A stretch of 64,000 nucleotides of DNA, from the NCBI GenBank assembly GCA_022841915.1, contig JALHQN010000010.1:37426-101425 (forward strand), given 5' to 3'. The DNA is from Burkholderiales bacterium (GTDB taxonomy: Bacteria > Pseudomonadota > Gammaproteobacteria > Burkholderiales > WYBJ01). Of the stretch, positions 28,361 through 35,747 are shown in pieces. Numbering within the stretch: the first letter of the stretch is position 1; the number at the start of each line of letters is the position of its first letter. Both the position numbers and the translations under genes were made by a program. Below the pieces are notes generated by a model that worked only from the letters and a program-made list of their open reading frames with translations, was not told where the DNA came from and did no database searches.

Positions 28361-28410
28361 GCGCGGCCAATTGTCGCTTCTGCTGTCAGTCAAGCTGTGC
28401 TAGAAATGGG

Positions 28411-28440
28411 TCGACCAATCTACACATGAGTCGACCAATC
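28411..28440. promoter_or_regulatory. 10-bp direct repeat with 20-bp period upstream of a response regulator
   Basis: The sequence TCGACCAATC occurs at 28,411-28,420 and again at 28,431-28,440, exactly 20 bp apart, 12 bp before the receiver-protein start. Two helical turns between identical half-sites is a common arrangement for a DNA-binding dimer on one face of the helix. Each unit also contains the palindrome GTCGAC with the preceding G or A. Binding of any regulator is inference. Confidence 0.35.
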
Positions 28441-28451
28441 GGGGGCCGTAC

Positions 28452-28856
28452 ATGGATGCGCAGCGCTTGCGGGTGATGGTGGTCGACGACAATCCAGTCG
28501 TATCCGAATGTCTTGCCGGTTTGCTGGCCGAAGACCCGCGGGTCGAGGTCTGCGATCGGGTCGAGTCCGGGATGCTGGCTTTCGCCCGAGTGGCGGCCGA
28601 TCGCCCGGACGCCGTTCTCATGGATCTCGAAATGCCCGGGATAGGCGGGTTGGCCGCCATCAAACGCATCAAGGCGCTCGTCGGACCGCCCACGATCATC
28701 GCCGTGACGCTGTACGACGGCGAAGACATGCGGGCGCGGGCTGCAGCGGCGGGGGCCGATGCCTTCGTCTCCAAGGCTCGAGCGGGCTACGATCTTCTTT
28801 CCACGCTTCTGTCCTTGTTCCCCGATCGCTTGCCGCAGGTCACGGCGGTCGCCTGA
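28452..28856 (+). CDS. single-domain response regulator (receiver only)
   Basis: CheY-like receiver of 134 residues with no output domain. Acidic pocket D12-D13, phospho-acceptor D58 in LMDLEMPG, the conserved threonine in AVTLYD and lysine K108 in AFVSKA are all present. The pattern is that of NarL/LuxR-type receivers, but the frame stops before any helix-turn-helix, and nothing downstream continues it in another frame. It may act by protein-protein contact or as a phosphate sink. No kinase gene is adjacent; the orphan GAF-PAS kinase at 21-22.7 kb could be a partner (inference). A direct repeat lies just upstream of the start. Confidence 0.88.
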   Translation: MDAQRLRVMVVDDNPVVSECLAGLLAEDPRVEVCDRVESGMLAFARVAADRPDAVLMDLEMPGIGGLAAIKRIKALVGPPTIIAVTLYDGEDMRARAAAAGADAFVSKARAGYDLLSTLLSLFPDRLPQVTAVA

Positions 28857-28877
28857 TGATGTCGCGCGGCTAGCTGC

Positions 28878-30047
28878 ATGGGTGGCACAGCCCCCAGCCG
28901 GCTCTGCGGCGACGTGGTCAGCGCACTGTTGGATGCCCCGCTCGCCGGGGATCGCGGTGCCGATTTTTCCGGCGCACTCGCTTGGGCGCATGGCCAGCTG
29001 AGCGGACGAAACTGCACCGTCGCTGTCGTCGTCCTCGAGGCCGCTCCGGCGCCCCTGCGTGTGGCGGCGTTGGAACAACTGCAGCGACTGATCCATTCAG
29101 CGCAGCAGGAGGCAAGGCCGCTGGTGCTGTGTGTGGAGCAGATGCGCCTGGCGCCGGACATTCCTGCAAGCTGCGTGGGCGCTTTGCGTGGCGTGATGGC
29201 AGCTGCGATGCGCGCCCAGGAGCACGGTGCCCGCATTCTGATGTTGGCCGGCGCGGGCTGCGACCTCGCAAGTACGGTGTTGACGCGTCTCGGCGGGCAG
29301 CGCATCGATATCCCCGCCGGCGAAGACAGCGTTTCCTGCCGCATCGGCCGCTTGCGTGAGACGGTGGCCGATTGTCTGCGCGCTGAGGCGACGGTGCCGC
29401 TCGCGCAGCGGCACCGCAGCTTGTTGCATCGTCTGCGCGGCGTCGGCATGGAACTGCCTCGTACCGTGCGTCCGAACAACGCGCTGCCCGCCCTGGCCGC
29501 GCAATTCGACGAGGGGTTCGACACGCTCGTCGGCCCGGGCATTTTGCGCGGCGTGCGCGTTCGCGAAGGTCTCGAGGTCACGCTCACGGGCCTGATCGCG
29601 GGGGCGCGCATGGATCCTGTCGCCGCATGGATGCTGGCCGAATCGATCGTAACGTCGATCAAGGCGCGTCCGGAACGTCCGCTCGTGCTGGCGCTCGATT
29701 CGTCGGGCGATGCGGATGCGACCGTGGACGAATCCGCGCTATTGAGCGAATATCTGGCGCACTTGGCTCAGGCAGTGTCCTGGGCGCGTTCGCAGGCGGT
29801 TGCCATCAACGTATGGGCCTTCGGCGGTGCCGGCGCGGCGAGTTTCCTCGCATGTACGGCGGCCGCAACCCGGGTCGTGGCGTTCCCCGAGGCGCAGTCG
29901 GGATTCGGCCCGCAACCATCGGCCAGAGGCGCCGTTGCGGGGGTATCGAGCCGATCCGCTTGGGTCCAGTCGGGGCTCGTCGATGAGGTGGTCGACGAGA
30001 GCGGCCTGCCTGGGCGCGTCGCCTTGGCTTCGCGGGCGTTGGCGTGA
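28878..30047 (+). CDS. carboxyltransferase-fold protein resembling malonate decarboxylase subunits
   Basis: 389-residue protein of low overall similarity to anything I recognise. The C-terminal half (about 230-389) follows the pattern of malonate decarboxylase gamma subunit (MdcE) and related crotonase-fold carboxyltransferases: a strand PLVLALDSSGD, a helix EYLAHLAQAVSWAR, then WAFGGAGAASFLA, where the glycine-rich turn would form an oxyanion hole, and ATRVVAFPEAQ. The N-terminal half (about 10-190) has a similar alternating layout and may correspond to the beta (MdcD) half, so this could be a fused or duplicated carboxyltransferase. None of the other malonate decarboxylase genes is nearby. 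It follows the receiver gene by 21 bp and precedes the CoA-transferase gene. Function tentative. Confidence 0.5.
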   Translation: MGGTAPSRLCGDVVSALLDAPLAGDRGADFSGALAWAHGQLSGRNCTVAVVVLEAAPAPLRVAALEQLQRLIHSAQQEARPLVLCVEQMRLAPDIPASCVGALRGVMAAAMRAQEHGARILMLAGAGCDLASTVLTRLGGQRIDIPAGEDSVSCRIGRLRETVADCLRAEATVPLAQRHRSLLHRLRGVGMELPRTVRPNNALPALAAQFDEGFDTLVGPGILRGVRVREGLEVTLTGLIAGARMDPVAAWMLAESIVTSIKARPERPLVLALDSSGDADATVDESALLSEYLAHLAQAVSWARSQAVAINVWAFGGAGAASFLACTAAATRVVAFPEAQSGFGPQPSARGAVAGVSSRSAWVQSGLVDEVVDESGLPGRVALASRALA

Positions 30048-30123
30048 AAAACGAGGTCTGCGAGGCGGCCAGGTATGCGCTGCGCCGTTTCGCAGCAAGA
30101 TTTCGACTGGAGAGGTAACGACG

Positions 30124-31335
30124 ATGGCAGGACCGCTTTCGCACATTCGTGTGCTCGATATGACGCGTGTATTGGCCGGCCCGTGGACGGGGCAGAACCT
30201 GAGCGATTTGGGCGCCGAGGTGATCAAGATCGAGCGGCCGGGCAAGGGCGACGACTCGCGCGCGTTCGCTCCGCCCTACATCAAGGACGCGAGCGGCAAC
30301 GACACCAAGGAGTCCGCGTACTTCTGCTGCGCCAACCGCGGCAAGCGCTCGGTCACGGTCGACATCTCCAAGCCCGAAGGGGCGAAGCTGGTGCGTGAAC
30401 TCGCGGCCAACGTCGACGTCTTGCTGGAGAACTACAAGTTCGGCGATCTCACGCGCTACGGCTTGGGGTACGAGCAGCTGCGAGAGATCAATCCCAAGCT
30501 CATCTATTGCTCGATCACCGGCTTCGGCCAGACCGGCCCGGATCGCGAAAAGCCCGGGTACGATTTCATGATTCAAGGCATGGGCGGCATCATGAGCGTC
30601 ACGGGCGAGCGCGGCGAGGGGCCGCAGCGCGTGGGCATCCCGATCGCCGACATCATGACCGGCATGTATTCGAGCATCGCGGTGTGCGCGGCACTGGCCA
30701 ACCGGGCGCAGACAGGCAAAGGCCAGCATCTGGATCTCGCCCTGCTCGATTGCCAAGTGGCCGTGCTCGCTTATCAAGCGATGAACTATCTTTCGACCGG
30801 TGTCGCGCCCACGCGCACGGGCAACGTCCATCCGAACATCGTGCCCTATCAGCCGTTCCATACCGCCGATGGCGACGTCATCATCGCTTGCGGCAACGAC
30901 AACCTGTTCAAGAAGTTCTGCGAAGTGGCGGGCTGCGTGGATCTGCTGCAGGATCCGCGCTTCGCCACCAACGCCGACCGCGTGCGCAACCGCCTGGAGA
31001 TCGAACCCCTGATCGAAGCCGTGACACGCAAGCGCACGACGCGCGAATGGGTGAGCGCGCTCGAAGGGGCGGGTGTGCCGTGCGGTCCGATCAATACGCT
31101 CAAGGAAGTCTTCGAGGAGCCGCAGGTGAAGGCGCGCGGCATGCTGCAGCACTTGCCGCATTCGACGGCCGGCAAAGTGCCGCAGGTCGTCAGCCCGATG
31201 AAGTTCTCGGGCACGCCGCTGGAGTTCGGCAGCGCGCCGCCGGTACTGGGCGAGCACACCGAGCAGGTATTGCGCGAGGTGCTGGGCCGCTCCGACGCCG
31301 AGATCGCGGCCCTGCGGTCGGCCGGCGCGATCTAG
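30124..31335 (+). CDS. CaiB/BaiF family (class III) CoA-transferase
   Basis: Class III CoA-transferase, 403 residues, moving CoA between carboxylic acids. The N-terminal half has RVLDMTRVLAGPWTGQ, then IKIERPGKGDDSR, and the catalytic aspartate is D177 in the PIADIMTG motif, equivalent to the aspartate of formyl-CoA transferase. The C-terminal domain (about 230-330) returns to complete the interlocked-ring dimer typical of the family. Length is normal. A GGAGAGG ribosome-binding site precedes the ATG. The acetyltransferase gene starts 28 bp later on the same strand. The acid pair is not predictable from sequence; the number of acid-catabolism genes in this window makes such a role natural. 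Confidence 0.9.
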   Translation: MAGPLSHIRVLDMTRVLAGPWTGQNLSDLGAEVIKIERPGKGDDSRAFAPPYIKDASGNDTKESAYFCCANRGKRSVTVDISKPEGAKLVRELAANVDVLLENYKFGDLTRYGLGYEQLREINPKLIYCSITGFGQTGPDREKPGYDFMIQGMGGIMSVTGERGEGPQRVGIPIADIMTGMYSSIAVCAALANRAQTGKGQHLDLALLDCQVAVLAYQAMNYLSTGVAPTRTGNVHPNIVPYQPFHTADGDVIIACGNDNLFKKFCEVAGCVDLLQDPRFATNADRVRNRLEIEPLIEAVTRKRTTREWVSALEGAGVPCGPINTLKEVFEEPQVKARGMLQHLPHSTAGKVPQVVSPMKFSGTPLEFGSAPPVLGEHTEQVLREVLGRSDAEIAALRSAGAI

Positions 31336-31363
31336 GCGCACGCGCTTCGCATCGAGGGTTGCG

Positions 31364-31879
31364 ATGAGCATCGTCGTTCGCGATTCGACCGTCGAGGACG
31401 TCGCGTCGATCCAGACCATCTATGAGCATCATGTCCTGCATGGTCTGGCCTCGTTCGAGGAGGTTGCGCCCTCCGTGACGGAGATGCGGCGGCGCCGAGA
31501 CGAAGTGCTGCAGCGGGGCTTTCCGTATCTGGTTGCCGAGATCGCTGGCATCGTGCTCGGCTATGCGTATGTGTCGCCTTATCGGGCGCGCTCGGCGTAC
31601 CGCTATGCCGTGGAGAATTCGGTGTACGTGCGCCACGATGCCGTCGCACGGGGCATCGGGCGCTGCCTGCTCGCAGAACTCATCGCCCGCTGCGAGCGCC
31701 TGGAACTGCGGGAAGTGATCGCGGTGATCGGCGACAGCGAAAACGCGGCCTCGGTCGGGCTGCATGCCGCACTGGGTTTTCGCAATGTCGGCGTCTTGAC
31801 GTCGGTCGGGTTCAAGCACGGGCGCTGGGTGGATAGCGTGCTGATGCAGCGCACGCTGCGCTGCCTGGAGCCGCGATAG
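31364..31879 (+). CDS. GNAT N-acetyltransferase (phosphinothricin/L-amino-acid type)
   Basis: GNAT acetyltransferase of 171 residues, of the Pat/MnaT (YncA) group that acetylates phosphinothricin, methionine sulfone or similar amino acids using acetyl-CoA. It begins IVVRDSTVEDVASIQTIYEHHV, shows the group's FEEVAPS and GYAYVSPYRARSAYRYAVENSVYV segments, and the acetyl-CoA-binding loop is HDAVARGIGRCLL. The conserved GFKHGRW near the C-terminus is also typical. It lies 28 bp after the CoA-transferase gene and convergent to the EVE-domain gene. Specific substrate inferred only from the family. Confidence 0.9.
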   Translation: MSIVVRDSTVEDVASIQTIYEHHVLHGLASFEEVAPSVTEMRRRRDEVLQRGFPYLVAEIAGIVLGYAYVSPYRARSAYRYAVENSVYVRHDAVARGIGRCLLAELIARCERLELREVIAVIGDSENAASVGLHAALGFRNVGVLTSVGFKHGRWVDSVLMQRTLRCLEPR

Positions 31880-31943
31880 CCCGACGCCGCCGGGGCGCTT
31901 GGCCGGGCGTCCACTCGCGTTTTCGCTGGCCACCCAATTCGGG

Positions 31944-32399
31944 TCATTCCCCGGCAAGAGCCAGCACGGCCTTCCACTCGGCGGGATCGACCGGGGTGAT
32001 CGAAAGCCGGTTGCCGCGCTGAAGAATGCGCATGCTGGCCAGCGGCTCGTGATCGCGCATGGTGGCCAGCGTGACCGGTTCGATCTTCTTCACGAAGCGG
32101 ATATCGACGTTCAACCAGCGCGGATTGTCCGGCGTGGATTTGTCGTCGTAATACTTCGACTTCTTGTCGAACTGGCTCTCATCCGGGTAGGCGAGCTTGC
32201 TCACCTCGGCAATGCCGACGATGCCCGGCTCCTCGCAGTTCGAGTGATAGAAAAAGATCTTGTCGCCGAGTTGCATCTGATCGCGCATGAAGTTGCGCGC
32301 CTGGTAATTGCGCACGCCGTTCCAGTGCGTGGTCTTGTCGCGTGCGAGATCGTCGATGCCATAGACATCGGGTTCGGACTTCATCAGCCAATAACGCAT
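31944..32399 (-). CDS. EVE domain-containing protein
   Basis: Single EVE (PUA-like) domain, 151 residues, related to human thymocyte nuclear protein 1. The N-terminal MRYWLMKSEPDVYGIDDL, the W(N)GVRNYQARNFMR segment and GDKIFFYHSN are all hallmarks. EVE domains bind modified bases in DNA or RNA (5-methylcytosine-type modifications in several studied cases); in this window nothing else links it to a modification-dependent defence. The ATG at 32,399 matches the usual family start. It marks the last ordinary gene before the repeat-rich region. Confidence 0.93.
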   Translation of the reverse strand: MRYWLMKSEPDVYGIDDLARDKTTHWNGVRNYQARNFMRDQMQLGDKIFFYHSNCEEPGIVGIAEVSKLAYPDESQFDKKSKYYDDKSTPDNPRWLNVDIRFVKKIEPVTLATMRDHEPLASMRILQRGNRLSITPVDPAEWKAVLALAGE

Positions 32400-33010
32400 A
32401 GGTGTTCCAGTAGATTCCGAGACGTTTCGATTAAGTACATGCACTCAAAGGGCGGCGTGACAATTCTGGGGTCGCCTTGTCGCGTGCGGTCCTCTCCAAG
32501 CCGGTAACTTCCACTCATGACGTACCACCCGAGTCCTCCCGGAGATTCGGCCCTGAAGGGTGCGCCACGGCAAGCTCACCGCGGCCCGATGCTTCAATGC
32601 CAAGCTCGATCGCAGCGGCCTTGACGCTCGGCTCGGCGAGGGTGAAGGGTGGTCGCTTCCGACTGGCGCGAGCCGTGCGCGAACGAGGATGATGGAATAC
32701 CTGTTCGAGGGTAAGTGGCGGCGGTTCACGATCGGCATGCTCCACTAGCCGGGTGCGGCTGGCGAAAGTATATCGAGTTGGCTCGACAACGGCCGTTCGA
32801 CGCTTGTCCAGGCTCGCGCCCGTGCGGCCAACCGTCTTGCTGGCCGCGACCCCGCCGCCGAGCGCGACCTGCACGAATTGACGCGCAAAGAGGTCGTCGA
32901 CGCTCGCGAAAACTTCGCGGAAGGCCAAGTCGAGGGGCGGGCGGCCATGCCAAGGGCCAGGTCGTGCTGCCACTTGAAAGCCCCGGTCAGGACTGCCCGG
33001 GGTGGCATAA
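32400..33010. other. non-coding spacer at the start of the repeat-rich region
   Basis: About 600 bp with several short overlapping frames and no recognisable protein. A plus-strand stretch near 32,790-32,940 keeps coding-like codon use (for example a helical segment AERDLHELTRKEVVDAREN) but has no proper start and is interrupted, so it is at best a gene fragment. The right end contains the first copy of a 62-bp repeated block, listed separately. Confidence 0.5.
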
Positions 33011-33026
33011 CGATTCGAGTGGTACT
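32929..33026 (+). repeat. 62-bp repeated block plus a 32-bp motif, copy 1
   Basis: Positions 32,929-32,993 match 37,231-37,295 with only about three mismatches and one length difference. Directly after it, positions 32,995-33,026 are a 32-bp motif whose exact reverse complement follows the other copy at 37,296-37,327. The two copies therefore share one block in the same direction and the adjacent motif in opposite directions. The motif ends inside the remains of a mazF-like gene. Confidence 0.8.
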
Positions 33027-33211
33027 ACTTTGCGCGATACGCGGGCTTTGCGGTGACGTTGTCGGGCGCAGGGTGCAAGACCCAAGGTGTGGCCCTGGTG
33101 AACAAGATCCGTATGCTTGACCTGGCCGCCCGCAAAGCACGCAAAGTCGAACGTGTGCCACAGGCAGTCATTGACGATGCGATCGGGCGCCTGGCTGCAT
33201 TGTTGGATTGA
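33011..33211 (+). pseudogene. PemK/MazF-family toxin, C-terminal remnant
   Basis: A reading frame of 66 codons directly after a TAA (33,008-33,010) matches the C-terminal half of MazF/PemK endoribonuclease toxins: FARYAGFAVTLSGAG, then KTQGVALVNKIRMLDLAARKARKVE and a final helical tail ending in LLD. There is no start codon in front of the conserved part, the N-terminal half with the toxin's first catalytic residues is missing, and the break coincides with the 32-bp motif that ends at 33,026. No antitoxin gene is seen. The product, if any, would be inactive. Confidence 0.75.
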
Positions 33212-33372
33212 ACCTGCCCCGCACGGCGGCGCCGATCAGCGTCGTTCGGAAAGCGTGGCGTGCGAAGTGCAGCGAAGGAGCCAGCGGCACAGTTTGGCGC
33301 GCCGAACGCGGATTTCGTTTCAGCCCGATGCGACGGCGAATCGCCTTGTAGCAGCCTGTCACGAAGGATGGT

Positions 33373-33479
33373 TCCTGGCCGGAAAGGGCCTGACGGGGTT
33401 GGATCCCCGAAGCAGTCGCCCAGAATACCCAATGGCAGCCATAGGGTATTGGCAAGGAAAACCGTACTTTCGGCCAGGA
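33373..33479. other. nested inverted repeats, possible structured RNA or mobile palindromic element
   Basis: TCCTGGCCGGAAAG at 33,373-33,386 can pair with CTTTCGGCCAGGA at 33,467-33,479 with one bulged G, closing a loop of about 80 nt. Inside lie two further hairpins: CGGGG/CCCCG (33,394-33,409, 6-nt loop) and AATACCC/GGGTATT (33,424-33,450, 13-nt loop). Another perfect hairpin follows at 33,504-33,529. Together this is a branched fold in DNA with no gene. Seen directly in the sequence; function unknown. Confidence 0.45.
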
Positions 33480-33503
33480 GCTGACGGTGGCGACAGGCTG
33501 GTT

Positions 33504-33529
33504 CCTGGCATTCGGGCGCGAATGCCAGG
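33504..33529. repeat. perfect 11-bp hairpin
   Basis: CCTGGCATTCG at 33,504-33,514 and its exact reverse complement at 33,519-33,529, separated by GGCG. The left arm is preceded by GGTT, repeating the GGTTCCTGGC that also begins the branched structure at about 33,370. No T-run follows on either strand, so it is not an ordinary terminator. Confidence 0.7.
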
Positions 33530-33943
33530 CCGCGATGATGCTGTGCTCCCGCTGGCCATAGCTGGCTGCCTGCCTGGACCCGTGCTGCACACGGCGCTGT
33601 CGGTACCGGGCGTGTTCGCACTCGAACCCCGCGCCACGCGCCTTTCCTGGCCGGCGACGTGGCGCGGCGTCGGCGCGCCGGCCGGGCCTCTATTTGCAGT
33701 GGCTGGCGCCGAAGAGAGCGAGGAGTCTATCCGCAGCGGTTGGAGGTAGGTTTCGGGTTCGGGCACCGGCGCGATTTCTCCTACGAGTCTGAGCTGAATG
33801 TCCGCAAAGGCTGCAGAGTCTTCGCTCGCGTTGTGGCCGATGGCACTGAGGCCTATCGTGGAGCGCTTAGCGCTTAGCGCTTTCGAGGTTTCGCCGCCCT
33901 ATTCATGAAATGTCCGGGCTAGCGCGCTCGAAGGGATCAGCAA

Positions 33944-33976
33944 CTTGCAATCATGCATCGATTGCTTGATTGCAAG
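33944..33976. repeat. dispersed hairpin repeat (family 1), copy a
   Basis: CTTGCAATCA and TGATTGCAAG flank a 13-bp centre containing ATCGAT. The flanks (CTCGAAGGGATCAG before, ACCCTTAGGC after) recur at the other copies. Four copies lie between 33.9 and 40.7 kb: this one, 36,695-36,733, 39,443-39,484, and an inverted one at 40,657-40,695. Confidence 0.8.
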
Positions 33977-33993
33977 ACCCTTAGGCACGCTCG

Positions 33994-34075
33994 AGCGCGG
34001 TGACCGCTCGGCGCAAGGGGGACGCAGTGCCAGTGAACGGAAGATGGCGTTTGAGATTCGTATTCGCTGTGCGCC
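33994..34075 (+). repeat. promoter-like repeat (family 2), short degenerate copy
   Basis: Matches the end of the family-2 repeat: GCGCGGTGACCGCTCG, then GCAGTGCC, then a GAAGATGGCGTTTGAGATT stretch also seen in other copies. The -35-like hexamer is degraded to GTGACC and the -10-like one to CGCAGT, but the 17-nt distance is kept. It follows family-1 copy a directly, so about 150 bp of the full unit are missing here. The next gene is on the opposite strand, so no transcript is predicted to be served. Confidence 0.65.
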
Positions 34076-34217
34076 TTCTCGCATCGCAGCTACTCGGACG
34101 CGCAACACGCGATGCGGCGCCTCGCGTGGCGTGAACCGCGAAGGTCTGCGTCCAAGTGAGCGATGGCCGAGGCAAGCGCGCGAGCCACCGCTCGTGCTGC
34201 GCACGGCTGGCGGTCGT

Positions 34218-34976
34218 TCAGCCGCCGATCATGATTCGCGCGCTGGAGAAGAGCATGCCGAGTCCAGAGCAGACGAGCAGCAGGCACACGACGAGCTTCA
34301 GCGTGCGTTGAGACACAGGGGGGCGATGCGTCGCGGTCAGCGCGGTGACGATCAGGGCAATGGGAATGGCCTGCAGCGTGAGCAGCACAGAGAGCTTGCT
34401 GAAGTGGCCCGAGAACACGACGACGAAGAGCCTCAGCACCGCCCCGACAGCGAAGCTGAAGATCAGCGATTCCTGTATGCGCTCGAGGGTCCATGGCTGC
34501 CGGTACACCGCGTAGACCAGTGGCGGCCCGGGCGCGGAAAACATGCCCCCGAGCACGCCGGAGAGGGCGCCGACCAACGTGAAGTAGCCCGGGCCGGAGG
34601 TCGTCGGCAGCGTCGCGGCTGACCGCCAGAGGAGAAGCGCGCACACGACGATGCTCGCGCCGAGAATCATCCGCAACACTTCATAGGCGTACGCGGCGAG
34701 GAAGCCGAGCAGCAAGAGCCCGATGATCGCGCCGACCAGGCTTGCGCCCACCGCGGGAATGATCGCCCGTTCGACATGGGCGGCACGGCGCTTGTAGAAG
34801 AACATCGCCGCGTTGACGATGATGATGACGGTCACCACGTTGGCCGCGTCCGGCAGGGGCACCAGGTTCGTGACGCCCACCAGACCGAGCAGAATCAGTG
34901 CGAGCGCGAAGCCGGTCAGACTCTGCGCATATACGCCCAGGGCAACGAACGCCGCGAACAACAAATGGGTCAGCAT
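34218..34976 (-). CDS. TauE/SafE family membrane permease
   Basis: Inner-membrane protein of 252 residues with about eight hydrophobic helices, belonging to the TauE/SafE (DUF81) family of putative sulfite, sulfoacetate or organic-anion exporters. Helix 1 begins LFAAFVALGVYAQSLTGFALALILLG. The SGVLGGMFSAPGPPLV loop in the middle is the glycine/proline motif that starts the second half of the internally duplicated fold. The ATG at 34,976 matches the usual family start but has no convincing ribosome-binding site; an open extension of 42 codons upstream is hydrophilic and probably non-coding. It stands alone, facing away from its neighbours. Confidence 0.85.
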   Translation of the reverse strand: MLTHLLFAAFVALGVYAQSLTGFALALILLGLVGVTNLVPLPDAANVVTVIIIVNAAMFFYKRRAAHVERAIIPAVGASLVGAIIGLLLLGFLAAYAYEVLRMILGASIVVCALLLWRSAATLPTTSGPGYFTLVGALSGVLGGMFSAPGPPLVYAVYRQPWTLERIQESLIFSFAVGAVLRLFVVVFSGHFSKLSVLLTLQAIPIALIVTALTATHRPPVSQRTLKLVVCLLLVCSGLGMLFSSARIMIGG

Positions 34977-35111
34977 TTCGGAAAGCGGAAGATCCGATTC
35001 TTGGGCAAGGGCCGTGTACTTCCGTGCCGACCGGGCTGCATCCGCCGGCGCACGACTATATTCGGGATACACGGTAGCACACGCGCCGCGGTGCCCGAGC
35101 AAGTATCCAGT

Positions 35112-35435
35112 TCACCGTCGCCAGGGGCTGGGCGTCGCTCGCAGGATACCAAGCCGCAGGGGCGTTCTTGCCGTGCGACCCGCGTCGGCCCTGCCATCCG
35201 GATCGGCCGCTTCGTAGGCTTCGTTGGACGGGGCGGCCGGCGGGAAATCGAGCAAGTCGCCCTTGCGCAGTTCTTGCCCCACTGGATCGAGACGGCGCAG
35301 GCGATCCGGGCCCCAGGCCTCGCCGCCCGCGACCCGGCGCCAGTCGCGAGCGAATGCGGCGCCGGACAGGTTGGCATGGACGAGCGAGCCTGCGATGAAT
35401 TCCGAAGCGCCGGTGGTGATCGTGAGGATCCTCAC
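35112..35435 (-). CDS. hypothetical protein, possibly truncated
   Basis: 107-codon frame that I do not recognise. It is supported by strong G/C preference at third positions over its first part and an AGG purine run before a GTG start (35,435). The product begins MRILTITTGASEFIAGSLVHAN and contains a DRLRRLDPVGQELRKGDLLDF segment. No signal peptide or membrane helix. The frame stays open upstream to 35,507, where a family-2 repeat begins, so the original N-terminus could have been lost to that insertion. The GTG overlaps a perfect 16-bp palindrome. Could also be a fossil. Confidence 0.35.
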   Translation of the reverse strand: MRILTITTGASEFIAGSLVHANLSGAAFARDWRRVAGGEAWGPDRLRRLDPVGQELRKGDLLDFPPAAPSNEAYEAADPDGRADAGRTARTPLRLGILRATPSPWRR

Positions 35436-35436
35436 G
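35421..35436. promoter_or_regulatory. perfect 16-bp palindrome
   Basis: CGTGAGGATCCTCACG is identical to its own reverse complement, without a central spacer. It overlaps the proposed GTG start of the small minus-strand frame. Such a site could be a dimer operator, but nothing in the window identifies a binding protein. Confidence 0.35.
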
Positions 35437-35480
35437 CACCTGGGCTTGGCCGCGCGTGCTCCGCTGCGCGAGCTTTCGTT

Positions 35481-35727
35481 CAACCACGCAGCTTGACCCG
35501 AGAGCAAAACGACGGTTCTGCGGCAGAGCCGACGGGCTTGCTCGGCCCGTGTTCGCGTGACAACGTCATGACACGCTGGTGAACCCTGATTTGGACCGAT
35601 ACCGCGCTTGAATCGCGCACGACGAAGGGGAAATTGTTACCCGGTGCGAGCGCGGTTGACCGCTCGTAGCACTGGGCATACAGTACCCGCGTGCGGAAGA
35701 TGTCGTTTGCAATTGCTACTCGCCCAC
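35481..35727 (+). repeat. promoter-carrying repeat (family 2), copy 1
   Basis: About 245 bp, clearly alignable from CAACCACGCA to the CTACTCGCCC stretch with 40,741-40,985 and, less closely, 36,797-37,036. It contains a GACGGGC/GCCCGT hairpin near 35,529-35,547. The end carries the promoter-like pair at 35,656-35,684, and the exported methyltransferase gene starts 63 bp further on. Confidence 0.8.
35656..35684 (+). promoter_or_regulatory. sigma70-like promoter inside repeat copy 1
   Basis: TTGACC (35,656-35,661), 17 nt, TACAGT (35,679-35,684). It agrees with TTGACA at 5 of 6 positions and with TATAAT at 4 of 6. It points toward the methyltransferase gene whose GTG start is at 35,748. The pair is shared with other copies of the repeat. 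Confidence 0.5.
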
Positions 35728-35747
35728 ATCGTTCTGGTGAAGCCATC

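Larger units (their letters stand above)
33530..34217. other. non-coding spacer containing repeat copies
   Basis: About 690 bp without a recognisable gene. Open frames here overlap on both strands and none has a family match. It holds a short AGCGCTT tandem near 33,868, the first copy of the hairpin repeat (33,944-33,976) and a shortened, degenerate copy of the promoter-like repeat (about 33,994-34,075). Confidence 0.55.

Noticed and set aside
25796..28393. An 865-codon minus-strand frame opposite the FAD/Fe-S dehydrogenase.
   Set aside because: Shadow of a well-supported 981-residue enzyme; no motifs.
33117..33749. A 210-codon plus-strand frame after the mazF remnant.
   Set aside because: Runs through the cluster of hairpins, has no ribosome-binding site and no protein-like segment.
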